The notes below the pieces were generated by a model. The model saw nothing but the letters and a program-made list of their open reading frames with translations. It did not search any database and was not told the DNA's origin. Both the position numbers and the translations under genes were made by a program. This document shows positions 39,818 to 48,763 of a DNA stretch of 57,071 nt, in pieces. Origin of the DNA: Actinospica acidithermotolerans. Lineage in GTDB: Bacteria > Actinomycetota > Actinomycetes > Streptomycetales > Catenulisporaceae. The stretch's first letter is position 1. Every line of letters begins with the position of its first letter. The stretch is taken from assembly GCF_018139625.1 (NCBI RefSeq), contig NZ_JAGSOH010000038.1, positions 1-57,071 on the forward strand. Direction: 5' to 3'.

Positions 39818-40399
39818 ATGGAACCGACGCTGATCTTCGCGACCGCGCAGGAGTGGGAGGACTGGCTCGCGGCCCAGCCCGCCGACTCGGCCGGCCTGTG
39901 GCTCAAGCTCGCGAAAAAGGGCTGCGACACACCGAGCATCGACTACGCGACCGCGCTGGAATCGGCGCTCTGCTTCGGCTGGATCGACGGCCGGAAGCGT
40001 CCGCTCGACGAGTCGTTCTGGCTGCAGCGCTTCACCCCGCGCACGCCGCGCAGCAAGTGGTCGCGGATCAACCGGGACCGCGCGACGGCGCTGATCGAGG
40101 CCGGGCGGATGCGTCCGGCTGGCCTGCGCGAGGTCGAGCGGGCGCGCGAGGACGGCCGCTGGGACGCCGCGTACGAGAGCCAGAGCTCGGCCGAGGTTCC
40201 CGCGGACCTGCAGGCCGCGCTCGACGCCGATCCGCAGGCCGCCGCGTTCTTCGCGACCCTCGACCGCGCGAACCGCTACGCCGTGCTCTACCGCGTGAAC
40301 GAGGCCAAGCGCGCCGACACCCGTGCCAAGCGGATCGAGAAGTTCGTCGCCATGCTGCACGCGGGTGAGACCATCCACCCGCGCCGCACCGCGAAGTGA
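39818..40399 (+). CDS. YdeI/OmpD-associated family protein
   Basis: 193 residues. Typical blocks are EWEDWLAAQPADSAGLWLKLAKKG, YATALESALCFGWIDGRKRPLD, FTPRTPRSKWSRIN and a C-terminal RIEKFVAMLHAGETIHP. The family is linked with stress resistance in Bacillus YdeI, but its molecular role is unclear. ATG start; TAGGCT lies nine bases upstream, slightly far for a leaderless start. Confidence 0.92.
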   Translation: MEPTLIFATAQEWEDWLAAQPADSAGLWLKLAKKGCDTPSIDYATALESALCFGWIDGRKRPLDESFWLQRFTPRTPRSKWSRINRDRATALIEAGRMRPAGLREVERAREDGRWDAAYESQSSAEVPADLQAALDADPQAAAFFATLDRANRYAVLYRVNEAKRADTRAKRIEKFVAMLHAGETIHPRRTAK

Positions 40400-40456
40400 T
40401 CGGCCCCTGACGTAATTCCGTGGCGCGCCGGCCCTCGGAGGCGGAAGGATTCCTCC

Positions 40457-41248
40457 ATGGTGGACACGGAGATCGACCGCTACTACTCCGATGACTTCGA
40501 CGAGATCGACCGCCTGAGCATCGACGCGGTCGGGCGCCTCGAACGCGAGCGCACCAAGGAGCTGCTGCTGCGGTTTCTGCCGCCGGCTCCGGCGCGCGTG
40601 CTCGACGTCGGCGGCGGTCCAGGCGTGTACGCCTCCTGGCTCGCCACGATCGGGTACGACGTGACGCTCGTCGATCCCGTGGCCCGGCACCGCGAACAGG
40701 CGCGCATCTTCGGCACCTTCGCGGTCGAGGACGGCGACGCCAGGGCTCTGACCGCGCCCGACGCGTCGGCCGACGTCGTCTTGATGCTCGGCCCGCTCTA
40801 CCACCTCGTCGATCCCGCCGACCGCTCCCGCGCCCTCGCCGAGGCACGCCGCGTGGTCCGACCCGGCGGCGGCGTGATCGCGGCCGCCTTCATCTCGCGG
40901 CACGCACCGATCCTCGACGTCGCCGCGACGCTGCGCATCAACGACGACGCCATGGTCGGGCACGTGAGCCGGCTGCGGAACACCGGCGCGAACGACCCGG
41001 GGACCGGCTTCACCGTCGCCTACTTCCACCGCCTCGAGGAGATCCGCGCGGACTTCGCGGCGGCCGGGCTCGACGAGCCGTCCGTGTACGGGATCGAAGG
41101 CCCGCTGCTGCCGCTGATCCGGAGCGGCCTCGCCGAGGACCGGCCGGAGTACTTCGAGGCCGCCGTGCGCGCGGCGCGGCAGGTGGAGGACGAGCCCGCC
41201 ATGCTCGCCGCCAACGCGCACCTGCTCGCCGTCGTCCACACCGCGTGA
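40457..41248 (+). CDS. Class I SAM-dependent methyltransferase
   Basis: 263 residues. Motif I ARVLDVGGGPGVYASWL (about residues 46-62), motif II VTLVDPVARH, acidic VEDGDARAL, MLGPLYHLVD and RRVVRPGGGVIAAAFISR, then a C-terminal substrate cap. Substrate unknown. GGAGGCGGAAGGA precedes the ATG. Its stop TGA lies in CGCGTGAGG, the beginning of the 14-bp array that follows. Confidence 0.92.
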   Translation: MVDTEIDRYYSDDFDEIDRLSIDAVGRLERERTKELLLRFLPPAPARVLDVGGGPGVYASWLATIGYDVTLVDPVARHREQARIFGTFAVEDGDARALTAPDASADVVLMLGPLYHLVDPADRSRALAEARRVVRPGGGVIAAAFISRHAPILDVAATLRINDDAMVGHVSRLRNTGANDPGTGFTVAYFHRLEEIRADFAAAGLDEPSVYGIEGPLLPLIRSGLAEDRPEYFEAAVRAARQVEDEPAMLAANAHLLAVVHTA

Positions 41249-41258
41249 GGCCCGCGTG

Positions 41259-41468
41259 AGGCCGACCGCGTGAGGCCGACCGCGTGAGGCCGACCGCTTG
41301 AGGCCGACCGCTCGAGGCCGACCGCTCGAGGCCGACCGCTCGAGGCCGACCGCTCGAGGCCGACCGCTCGAGGCCGACCGCTCGAGGCCGACCGCTCGAG
41401 GCCGACCGCTCGAGGCCGACCGCTCGAGGCCGACTGCTTGAGGCCGACCGCGCGAGGCCGACCGCTCG
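41259..41468. repeat. Fifteen-copy 14-bp minisatellite
   Basis: Exactly 15 units of AGGCCGACCGCTCG (variants ending GCGTG, GCTTG, GCGCG) from 41259 to 41468. The nine to ten central copies are identical. The edge copies are diverged, and partial CGCGTGAGG units reach back to the methyltransferase stop codon. The array fills most of the spacer before the glyoxalase-fusion gene. Confidence 0.97.
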
Positions 41469-41525
41469 ACGCAGCCGATCGTCCGTATGCTGGACCGTGT
41501 CTCAGTGCCATGGCACCCTGGCGAC

Positions 41526-42305
41526 ATGAGCCTTCGCATCAGGCACATCACTTTCGACTGCGCCGATCCGTACCTCCTCGCCCGCTTCTGGTCCGATCTG
41601 CTCGGCTACCGGGAGAATCCGCGCGACCCGAATCCGCGGGACGCCGAGGAGGCGCTGATCCTGGATCCGCAGGGCACCGCCGGGCTGCTGTTCATCCGGG
41701 TGCCGGAGCCGAAGGCGGCCAAGAACCGCGTGCACTTCGACGTCTGGCCGGACGCCGCGGACGGCGGCGCTCCGCTGACCCGGGATCAGGCGCTGCAGCG
41801 GGCGCTGGAGCTCGGCGCGCGCCTGGTCGACGATCGCCGCGAGCCTGACGGCACCGGCTGGATCGTGCTCGCCGACCCCGAGGGCAATGAATTCTGCCTG
41901 GAGCGCTCCCGCGCGGAGCGCTCGCCGTCCCTGGAGTCCGCCGCCGACGAGCACCTGCGCGTCGAGCTCGACCACGCCTACGACAGCCAGCTGCGCCTGC
42001 TCGGCCACGCCCGCCGCCGCCTCGCCGAGATCGCCGCCCAGCGCAAGCGCCTCGACCGCGACATCTCCGTCCTCGCCGCCCGCTCCCCCAGCCACCCGGG
42101 CCTGGAGGCCCTGCGCGCCAAGGCCCGCGAGCGCGCCCGCGCCGAACAGCGCACCCAGGCCCTCGTCCACGAACTCCGAGCCGAGGTCAGCTCCTTCCGC
42201 GCCGAGATCGAGCGCCACCGCACCGACCCCGAGGTCCGCCAGACGCAGAGCTCGATCGACCAGCTCAACGCCCTCCTGGACACCCTCCCGGGAGTCGGGG
42301 ACTAG
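41526..42305 (+). CDS. VOC (glyoxalase-like) protein fused to a coiled-coil domain
   Basis: 259 residues. Residues 1-125 are a VOC domain: RIRHITFDCADPYLLARFWSDLLGY, FIRVPEPKAAKNRVHFDVWP and a final WIVLADPEGNEFCL. Residues about 140-250 are a long Arg/Glu/Ala-rich helix (LLGHARRRLAEIAAQRKRLDRDI, then RAKARERARAEQRTQALVHELRAEV), with strong heptad character and a PspA-like look. Stand-alone VOC proteins end near residue 130, so this is a fusion or a long extension. The ATG at 41526 begins the VOC fold; the ORF is open to 41487. Confidence 0.88.
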   Translation: MSLRIRHITFDCADPYLLARFWSDLLGYRENPRDPNPRDAEEALILDPQGTAGLLFIRVPEPKAAKNRVHFDVWPDAADGGAPLTRDQALQRALELGARLVDDRREPDGTGWIVLADPEGNEFCLERSRAERSPSLESAADEHLRVELDHAYDSQLRLLGHARRRLAEIAAQRKRLDRDISVLAARSPSHPGLEALRAKARERARAEQRTQALVHELRAEVSSFRAEIERHRTDPEVRQTQSSIDQLNALLDTLPGVGD

Positions 42306-42574
42306 GTGCACCCGCGGCCAGGGACGCATGATCATCAGCCGCTTGGGCCGGCCTCCTCGACGGTCCACGGGCGTCTCCGGACCAGGTCGATCCCCTCGAC
42401 GAGCGCCACGGCCCGCGCCGTCGCGGCTCCACTGGCCCACACGGCGCCAAGGCTCGCATGCCGCTCGCGATTGCGACGGCAGGCACACTCAGAAAACTGA
42501 TTCGCCAGCTCGTCACCGTGTCCGAGCCGGTCAGCCGGTCAGCCGGGCCCTCCCCGGCGTCGAGGGCCGCTCCG

Positions 42575-43687
42575 TCACATGCACTCGGGCGCGTAGGCGC
42601 GCGCGGCCGAGCCGAGGGCCGCGTCCCGCTTCGCGACCTCCTCGCGGACGATCGGGATGACATGCCGGCCGAAGTCGATCGCGTCCTCGAGCAGGTCGTA
42701 TCCGCGCGCCGAGAAGATCTGCGCGCCGAGGTCGTAGTAGTCGAGCAGCGCCTGGGCGACCGTCTCGGGCGTGCCGACGAGCGCGTTGGACGCGTCGGCG
42801 CCCTCGGTGGCGAGAGCGGCCGGCGTCCACAGGGCGCGGTCGAAGCGCTCGCTGTGCCCGGCGAGCGCGCTCAGCCTCCTGCTTCCGGTGCTCTGCGCGG
42901 GCACCATCGACAGCCGGCGGCCCCGGTTGCCCTTGATCTCGGCGACTATCCGGTTCGCCTTGTCCCAGGCCGCCTGCTCGGTCGCGGCGATGATCGGGCG
43001 GAAGGAGACCTGGATGCGCGGCGGGACCTCGCGGCCCGCCTCGTCGGACGCGGCGCGGATCGCCTCGATCTGCTCGAAGGTGCGCTCCAGCGGCTCTCCC
43101 CACAGGCAGTACACGTCCGCCTGGGCCGCGCCCACCGCGTACGCCTCGGGGACGCAGCCGCCGACCGAGACCAGCGGGCAGTGGCCGGCGGCGGGGAACA
43201 CGTCGCTGACGAAGGAGTCGAAGTCGAAGTACCAGCCGTGGTGGCTGAACGGCTCGCGCTCGGTCCAGGCCCGCTTGACGATGCCGATGTACTCGCCGGT
43301 GCGGGCGTAGCGCTCGGCCATGCTCAGGAAGTCGCCCTCGCGCGCCTGCTCGGTGTCGTCCCCGCCGGTGATGAAATGCACCATCAGCCGCCCGCCGCTT
43401 ATCCGGTCGAGCGTGGCGAAGGTCTTCGCCGCGTACGTCGGGTACGAGACGTTCGGGCGGTGCGCGAGCAGCAGCTGCAGCTGCTCGGTGTGTGCGGCTA
43501 CGTAGGCCGTGGCGGCTGCGGGGTCGGGGCTGCCGGAACCGTAGGCGAACAGGATCCGGTCCCAGCCCCATTCCTCGTGCGCGCGAGCCAGCCGGACCGT
43601 GTACTCGGGATCGAAACTCGGCCCGCTGCGCGCACGGGTCTCCGAGCCGTCATTGGTGGCGGCGTAGCCGAGGAACTCGACGGGCAC
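42575..43687 (-). CDS. LLM-class flavin-dependent monooxygenase (SsuD-like)
   Basis: 370-residue FMNH2-dependent enzyme of the luciferase-like family, nearest the alkanesulfonate monooxygenase SsuD: FDPEYTVRLARAHEEWGWDRILF, LLLAHRPNVSYPTYAAKTFATLDRIS, GGRLMVHFITGGDDTEQ, SHHGWYFDFDSF and the loop GRRLSMVPAQSTGSRRLSAL. Would oxidise a sulfonate or related compound with reduced flavin supplied by a separate reductase, none of which is adjacent. The start is GTG at 43687. Confidence 0.92.
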   Translation of the reverse strand: MPVEFLGYAATNDGSETRARSGPSFDPEYTVRLARAHEEWGWDRILFAYGSGSPDPAAATAYVAAHTEQLQLLLAHRPNVSYPTYAAKTFATLDRISGGRLMVHFITGGDDTEQAREGDFLSMAERYARTGEYIGIVKRAWTEREPFSHHGWYFDFDSFVSDVFPAAGHCPLVSVGGCVPEAYAVGAAQADVYCLWGEPLERTFEQIEAIRAASDEAGREVPPRIQVSFRPIIAATEQAAWDKANRIVAEIKGNRGRRLSMVPAQSTGSRRLSALAGHSERFDRALWTPAALATEGADASNALVGTPETVAQALLDYYDLGAQIFSARGYDLLEDAIDFGRHVIPIVREEVAKRDAALGSAARAYAPECM

Positions 43688-43782
43688 AGATCTTTCATAT
43701 CAGCAGGGCCGATTCATGGTCAACGAATTCCGGCGGAACACCCGATTCCACCGCGAACCCATACCCGGAGATGGCCGGCCCT

Positions 43783-45948
43783 TTACCCGGCGGTCCGCCG
43801 GAGGTGGAAGATCCCGGCCGCGTAGTCCCCGGTCAGGCCGGTGACCAGGCCGCGGTGCCGCAGCAGCGCCCCGCTGTATTCGACCCCTGATTCCAAATCC
43901 CGGTAACGGGCGCCGGCCTCCAGCGCCGCCAGCGGCAGCGGTCCGGGCGCCGCCGCGAACTCCTGCGCGCCGAGCCAGGCGAGCACCACCGCCTCGTCGC
44001 CGAGCACGTACTGCACGGCGGTCAGGCCGGCGCCCGGCGGACGCAGCCGGTAGAGCGCGCCGTGCTGCACGACGTGCCGGATCTCCTTGTAGCGGGCCAC
44101 GAGTTCGCGCGCCTCGTCGAGCTCGGCGTCGCTCCACTCGACGAGGTTGCCGCCGAGCCCGAGCAGCCCGGCCATCGCGCTGACGAAGCGGAACCTCAGC
44201 GGCGTGACCCGGCCGGTGATGGCGTTCGGGCTGTCGGTGACCCACGCGGAGGCGACCCGGGCCGGGTGCAGCTGGCTCAGTCCGTGCTGGATGCGCAGCC
44301 GGTCGAGCGGATCGGTGTTGTCCGAGACCCACACCATGTCGGTGCGCGCGAGCACGCCGAGGTCGATCCGGCCGCCGCCCGCCGAGCAGGACTCGAACGC
44401 GACGTCCGGATGCGCCGCGCGCAGCCGGTCGAGCAGCCCGTAGAACCCGTACACGTGCTCGAGCCCGAGCCGCTCCGGGTACGGCTCGCCGGGCCAGCCG
44501 GGTTCGGAGAAGCTGCGGTTGAAGTCCCACTTCACGTAGTCGATCGGGGCCGAGCCGAGCAGCGCGTCGAGCTGCTCGAAGAGGTGGTCGCGTACGGCGG
44601 GCAGGCCGAGGTTGAGCACGAGCTGGTTGCGCCACTCGGAGCGGCGCCGGCCCGGATAGTGCTGCGCCCACTCGGGGTGCGCGCGGTAGAGGTCGCTGTC
44701 CGGGTTGACCATCTCCGGCTCGACCCAGATGCCGAACTGCATACCGAGCCCGTGCACGTGCTCGGCCAGCGGCCGCAGCCCGTCCGGGAACTGCTCGGCC
44801 GACGGCGTCCAGTCGCCGAGCCCGGCCCGGTCGTCGCGCCGTGAGCCGAACCACCCGTCGTCCACCACGAACAGCTCCACGCCGAGCCCCGCGGCGCGGT
44901 CGGCCAGCTTGCGCTGACTCGCCTCGGAGACGTCGAAATGCGTGGCCTCCCAGGAGTTGTAGAGCACCGGCCGCAGCCGATCGGCCTTGGGCACGACATA
45001 AGAAAGCTGATACGCGTGCCACGCCCGGCTAGCGCCCCCGAACCCGTCCTCCGAGTAGAGCGCGGCGAAGACAGGGCTCTCATACACATCCCCCGGCGCC
45101 AACTCGACGAGTCCCGATTCGTCGCCGCCGGCACCGCCCGTGACCTGCACCCGCCCCATCGGCAGCAGCTGCACCGCGAACCGCCAGTTCCCCGACCACG
45201 CCAGCGCCCCGCTCCACACCTGCCCCTGCTCCTCGGCCGCCGAACCGTCGTCCAGCGCGAACCAGGGCAGGTGGTTGTGCGAGGTGTGCCCATGCCGCGA
45301 GCCGTACACATGCTCGCCGTGCAGCAAGGTCCCGCGCTCCAGTCGCGACTCCCCCACGAACCGCCCGTGCAGCTCCGAAAGCCGCCACTCGTCCCGCAAC
45401 GGCAGGGTCCACGCCGCCGCATCGGCCCGCAGCAACTCGACGGGCGCCGGCGCCGTCGCGCGAGCTGCAACGGTCACCCAGCGCTCGACGAGGTCGAATT
45501 CCGCACGCAGCCGGTAGTGCAGCGATATCTCCAGCGAGAGAAGCTCATCCACGAACCGCAGATGCAGCTCGTCCGCGGCGGCGTCCGAGCCGGCTCCGGC
45601 CTCCGTCCCGGCCCCCGGTCCCGCCTGAGCCCCGGTCTCAAATCCCGCGAAGGTCCACTCAGTGCCCCGGATCACCGAGTCCCTCGCACGCCCGCGCACC
45701 GACAGCGCGGGACGGGCGAACCGCAGGCCGCCCTCCGTCGGGTACTCCTCGTACCCGTCGGCGGCGCCCTCGAAGGCGTGCGCCTGCGGGACCGGCTCGG
45801 CGGCCAGCGCCTCCGCGTCGGCGAGCGAGATCCGCGGACCCCAATGCAGGTTGAGCAGCCCGTCGTCCGGAGTGAGTCCGATCGCATAGCTGGAACGGAT
45901 TCCGGACAGCAGCCAGAAGCGGCCGGACGGACCGGTCTCGATCGGCAT
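43783..45948 (-). CDS. Alpha-galactosidase, GH36
   Basis: 721 residues, standard length for bacterial GH36 enzymes. The N-terminal beta-supersandwich is followed by the TIM barrel: WEATHFDVSE, WFGSRRDDRAGLGDW, WVEPEMVNPDSDLYR, the nucleophile Asp475 in YVKWDFNRS, SCSAGGGRIDLG and acid/base Asp543 in VSDNTDPLD, then a beta-rich C-terminus. No signal peptide: acts on imported alpha-galactosides such as melibiose or raffinose. GAGGAG precedes the ATG. A LacI-type palindrome lies 22 bp upstream. Confidence 0.95.
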   Translation of the reverse strand: MPIETGPSGRFWLLSGIRSSYAIGLTPDDGLLNLHWGPRISLADAEALAAEPVPQAHAFEGAADGYEEYPTEGGLRFARPALSVRGRARDSVIRGTEWTFAGFETGAQAGPGAGTEAGAGSDAAADELHLRFVDELLSLEISLHYRLRAEFDLVERWVTVAARATAPAPVELLRADAAAWTLPLRDEWRLSELHGRFVGESRLERGTLLHGEHVYGSRHGHTSHNHLPWFALDDGSAAEEQGQVWSGALAWSGNWRFAVQLLPMGRVQVTGGAGGDESGLVELAPGDVYESPVFAALYSEDGFGGASRAWHAYQLSYVVPKADRLRPVLYNSWEATHFDVSEASQRKLADRAAGLGVELFVVDDGWFGSRRDDRAGLGDWTPSAEQFPDGLRPLAEHVHGLGMQFGIWVEPEMVNPDSDLYRAHPEWAQHYPGRRRSEWRNQLVLNLGLPAVRDHLFEQLDALLGSAPIDYVKWDFNRSFSEPGWPGEPYPERLGLEHVYGFYGLLDRLRAAHPDVAFESCSAGGGRIDLGVLARTDMVWVSDNTDPLDRLRIQHGLSQLHPARVASAWVTDSPNAITGRVTPLRFRFVSAMAGLLGLGGNLVEWSDAELDEARELVARYKEIRHVVQHGALYRLRPPGAGLTAVQYVLGDEAVVLAWLGAQEFAAAPGPLPLAALEAGARYRDLESGVEYSGALLRHRGLVTGLTGDYAAGIFHLRRTAG

Positions 45949-45969
45949 GGTGCTCCTCGCGCGGGGTCA

Positions 45970-45983
45970 TGTTTACGTAAACA
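45970..45983. promoter_or_regulatory. LacI-family operator before the alpha-galactosidase gene
   Basis: TGTTTACGTAAACA is a perfect 14-bp palindrome with the central CG typical of LacI/GalR operators. It lies 22 bp before the GH36 start and 84 bp before the divergent 46067 gene. Confidence 0.75.
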
Positions 45984-46066
45984 CCGAGCAGCTTACGGGA
46001 AGCGGCTAGGCTTCCGCCAGCGACCGCCGGCGCCGCACGAGGCCGGGAACCGAGAGGACACTGCGC

Positions 46067-47146
46067 GTGCCGAGCACCGACGCCGGGGACTTCCAGCGAC
46101 AGCCGGCAATCGGCGCACGCGCAAGCGCCCGCGACTCCCAACCGCAACCGCCGATCAGCGCGAGCACCGACGTCCGCGGCTTCCAGCGGCAGCCGCTGAT
46201 CGGGGCGAGCGGGGATCTGGTGGCCGACACGGAGGCGTGGCTCGCCTCGGAACCGCTCGGCGCGCTGATCACCGAATTCGGCGGCGACCCGGCCGACTAC
46301 ACCCGGCACGGCCGCCCCGACCTGCCGCTCCCGGCCCGGCTGGCCGCCCTCGACACGTTCACCGAGCGCTGGGACACGCGCCGCGGCCTCGAACGCAACC
46401 TCGCCGCCGAACTCGACCTCACCGACGCCCAGCAGACGTTGGTCATCGACGCGTCGAACGCCCTCGGCCTGCGCGGCGACCCGCCACGGCACCGCCACTA
46501 CGACCACATGCTCATGCTCGGCGGCCTCATCCGCGCCTGCGTAGCCCGCCCCTCGTACGCCGCGCACATCATCCGCGAACGCGAGATCACCGCCGGCGAG
46601 GTCACCACCCTCGGCGCCCACCGCCCCTTCGTCGGCAACGAGTTCGAGCAGGCGGCGGAACTCGGCTGGGGCGACCTCACCGAGGAGTACGAGGCCCTCG
46701 ACGCCGGTACCCGCCGCGCCTTCGAGCTCGGCGAGCCCGAGTTCGAGGAGGGCGAGCGCTTCGACGACATAGGAAGCACCTGGGGCGTCAAGCACTACCG
46801 CACCGCCGACGGCCTCCCCGTCCGCGTCGTCGCCGCCCCTTCCTCCGAACCCGGCACAAGGCGTGCTAATTCAGCCGATTCCTACAAGTTCTTCGCCGAC
46901 CACGTGGCCAACCTCAAGCGCGGCGAACGCCTCCTGCTGATCAGCACCGCCATCTACGTCCTCCCCCAGCACGTCGCCGCCCTGCGCATCCTCGCGCTCC
47001 CCTACGGCGTCGAGGTGGACACCATCGGCGGCAAGCCCACCGAGCGTCCCCGTATCGCCCTCTCGCACTACTCCGCCACCAAGTATCTCCTCGAGGTCCG
47101 CAGCACGGTCAGGGCCCTGGCCCAATTGGTCTCGACGCCGGCCTAA
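46067..47146 (+). CDS. Conserved hypothetical protein (possible DUF218/YdcF-like fold)
   Basis: 359 residues. The first 50 are three imperfect repeats (DFQRQPAIGA, DSQPQPPISA, GFQRQPLIGA). Then follow TLVIDASNALGLRG, HYDHMLMLGGLIRACVARPSYA, TTLGAHRPFVGNEFEQAA and, near the end, ERLLLISTAIYVLPQHVAALRILALPYGVEVDTIGG. The GG-x-x-R block and the late STAIYVLPQHVAA helix recall the DUF218 (ElyC/SanA/YdcF) fold, but this is a tentative reading. The GTG at 46067 follows GAGAGGA. It shares the LacI operator region with the alpha-galactosidase gene. Confidence 0.65.
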   Translation: MPSTDAGDFQRQPAIGARASARDSQPQPPISASTDVRGFQRQPLIGASGDLVADTEAWLASEPLGALITEFGGDPADYTRHGRPDLPLPARLAALDTFTERWDTRRGLERNLAAELDLTDAQQTLVIDASNALGLRGDPPRHRHYDHMLMLGGLIRACVARPSYAAHIIREREITAGEVTTLGAHRPFVGNEFEQAAELGWGDLTEEYEALDAGTRRAFELGEPEFEEGERFDDIGSTWGVKHYRTADGLPVRVVAAPSSEPGTRRANSADSYKFFADHVANLKRGERLLLISTAIYVLPQHVAALRILALPYGVEVDTIGGKPTERPRIALSHYSATKYLLEVRSTVRALAQLVSTPA

Positions 47147-47215
47147 GTATTACCCGGGCCAATGCGCCGAATAGCGTCATTCGGCCGCGCGGGCAATCCG
47201 TAGGCCGAATAGTAC

Positions 47216-47257
47216 AAACGGGGCATTTTGCTCTAATTTTTCGCTAATGACCCGTTT
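47216..47257. promoter_or_regulatory. AT-rich inverted-repeat region, candidate promoter of the polysaccharide operon
   Basis: AAACGGG (47216-47222) and CCCGTTT (47251-47257) flank an unusually AT-rich stretch (GGGCATTTTGCTCTAATTTT onward). This is the least GC-rich spot in the region and lies 140-180 bp before ugd. Confidence 0.5.
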
Positions 47258-47289
47258 TGCCCGCCTTGGCTCGCCGACACCATGACAGC

Positions 47290-47326
47290 CTGGTCGGCAC
47301 GGGATCATCCCGTGCCTGGAACCAGG
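47290..47326. promoter_or_regulatory. Long dyad in the ugd leader
   Basis: GGCACGGGAT-C-ATCCCGTGCC (47296-47316) has perfect 10-bp arms, flanked by CCTGGT and ACCAGG, forming an extended stem. It lies about 70 bp before the ATG of ugd, where it could be an operator, an mRNA hairpin or an attenuator. Confidence 0.6.
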
Positions 47327-47395
47327 GGCACCGCGGACACGGAGTCGCCCGTCCTCGGCTGGTTCCATAACAGACGACAGAGACGGGTGGCGTTC

Positions 47396-48763
47396 ATGCG
47401 TGTTTCCGTGATCGGATGCGGCCACTTAGGTGCGCCGCACGCTGCTGCGATGGCAGAGCTCGGGCATGAGGTGATCGGCGTCGAGCTCGACAAGGACAAG
47501 TGCGCGGCTCTCAGCGCCGGGATCGCGCCCTTCTACGAGGACGGGTTCGGCGAGCTGCTGGCCAAGCACGTCGGGTCCGGAAGGCTGCGTTTCAGCACCG
47601 ACCTCGCCGAGGCGGCGGACTTCGCCGAAATGCACTTCCTCGCGGTGGGCACCCCGCTGCGGGAGGACGGCTGCGGCTACGACATCAGTTGTCTTACCGG
47701 CGTTGTGGAGTCCCTGGCGCCCCTGCTGTGGAGGCCGTGCACCATCGTCGGCAAGAGCACCATCACGATCGGCACGGTGGCGGCGCTTCAGCGGATCATC
47801 GACGCCCGGTCGACGATCGGCGAGATCGAGCTGGTCTGGAACCCGGAGTTCCTGCGCGAAGGCCACGCCGTGCAGGACAGTCTCAGCCCGGACCGGATCG
47901 TGGTGGGCGTGAGCTCCGCAGCCGCCCAGAAGGCGATGGAGGAGGTATACGCGCCCATCCTCGCCCGCGGCGTGGAGATGATCGTCACCGATCCGGCGAC
48001 CGCCGAGCTCGTCAAATCCGCCGCCAACGCCTTCCTGTGCACCAAGATCTCATATATCAATGCCCTGTCTGAAGCGTGCAGCCTGGTCGATGCCGACGTG
48101 AACACCGTCGCGCACGCGATCGGGATCGACGAGCGGATCGGGCACGCCGGCATGCGGCCCGGCATCGGCTACGGCGGCGGCTGCCTCCCCAAGGATGTGG
48201 CCGCCTTCTCGCATCGCCTCGGGGAGTTGGGGGCCGATCGGGCCCGGGCGCTGCTGGAATCGGTCCGGGACGTCAACGCGGCCCGCATCGCCATCGCGGT
48301 CGAGCTGATCGAGCGGGCCCACGGCGGTCCGCTCGACGGCGTGCCCGTCGCCTTCCTCGGCGCCAGCTTCAAGGCCGGGACGAGCGACCTGCGCCACTCG
48401 CCGGCGCTCGCGCTGGTCGACAGGCTCATCGCGCTCGGCGCGCGGCCGGTCATCCACGACCCCGAGGCTATCCCGGGCCTCCGGCGGCAGCGGCCCGACC
48501 TGAGGTGCGCGGACACGGTGGAAGAAGCGCTCACCGGCGCCGACGTGGTGGTCATCGCGACCGAGTGGCCGCAGTTCACCAAGGACGCCTCGCTGCCGGC
48601 CCTGGCCAGCGCCGCGGCGCGGGGCCGCGTTCTCGTGGATGTGCGCAACGCGGTCGAGGCCGACCCGTGGTCGGCGAACGGCTGGCACGTCTGGCAGCTC
48701 GGCCGCCCGGCTCTGCACCCGCAGCACGGCATCGCCGCTCCGGCGGGCGCCGGAGCTCGCTGA
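47396..48763 (+). CDS. ugd: UDP-glucose 6-dehydrogenase
   Basis: 455-residue nucleotide-sugar dehydrogenase that oxidises UDP-glucose to UDP-glucuronate with two NAD. Rossmann start MRVSVIGCGHLGAPHAAAMAELGHEV; the middle domain has WNPEFLREGHAVQDSLSPDRIVVG; the catalytic Cys263 lies in GIGYGGGCLPKD; the C-terminal domain has GASFKAGTSDLRHSPAL. The loop GCGHLG replaces the common GxGYVG. The ATG at 47396 fits the family; the frame is open back to 47282, through the leader dyad. It supplies the substrate for the next gene. Confidence 0.93.
   Translation: MRVSVIGCGHLGAPHAAAMAELGHEVIGVELDKDKCAALSAGIAPFYEDGFGELLAKHVGSGRLRFSTDLAEAADFAEMHFLAVGTPLREDGCGYDISCLTGVVESLAPLLWRPCTIVGKSTITIGTVAALQRIIDARSTIGEIELVWNPEFLREGHAVQDSLSPDRIVVGVSSAAAQKAMEEVYAPILARGVEMIVTDPATAELVKSAANAFLCTKISYINALSEACSLVDADVNTVAHAIGIDERIGHAGMRPGIGYGGGCLPKDVAAFSHRLGELGADRARALLESVRDVNAARIAIAVELIERAHGGPLDGVPVAFLGASFKAGTSDLRHSPALALVDRLIALGARPVIHDPEAIPGLRRQRPDLRCADTVEEALTGADVVVIATEWPQFTKDASLPALASAAARGRVLVDVRNAVEADPWSANGWHVWQLGRPALHPQHGIAAPAGAGAR

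Noticed and set aside
41259-41468. CRISPR array or integron attC
   Set aside because: Uniform 14-bp units without spacers and no integrase nearby.
39335-41551. Minus-strand ORF with repeated RSASSGRPRAVGLE
   Set aside because: The repeats are the translation of the 14-bp minisatellite (three units per 14 codons); the rest is antisense to the methyltransferase and YdeI genes.
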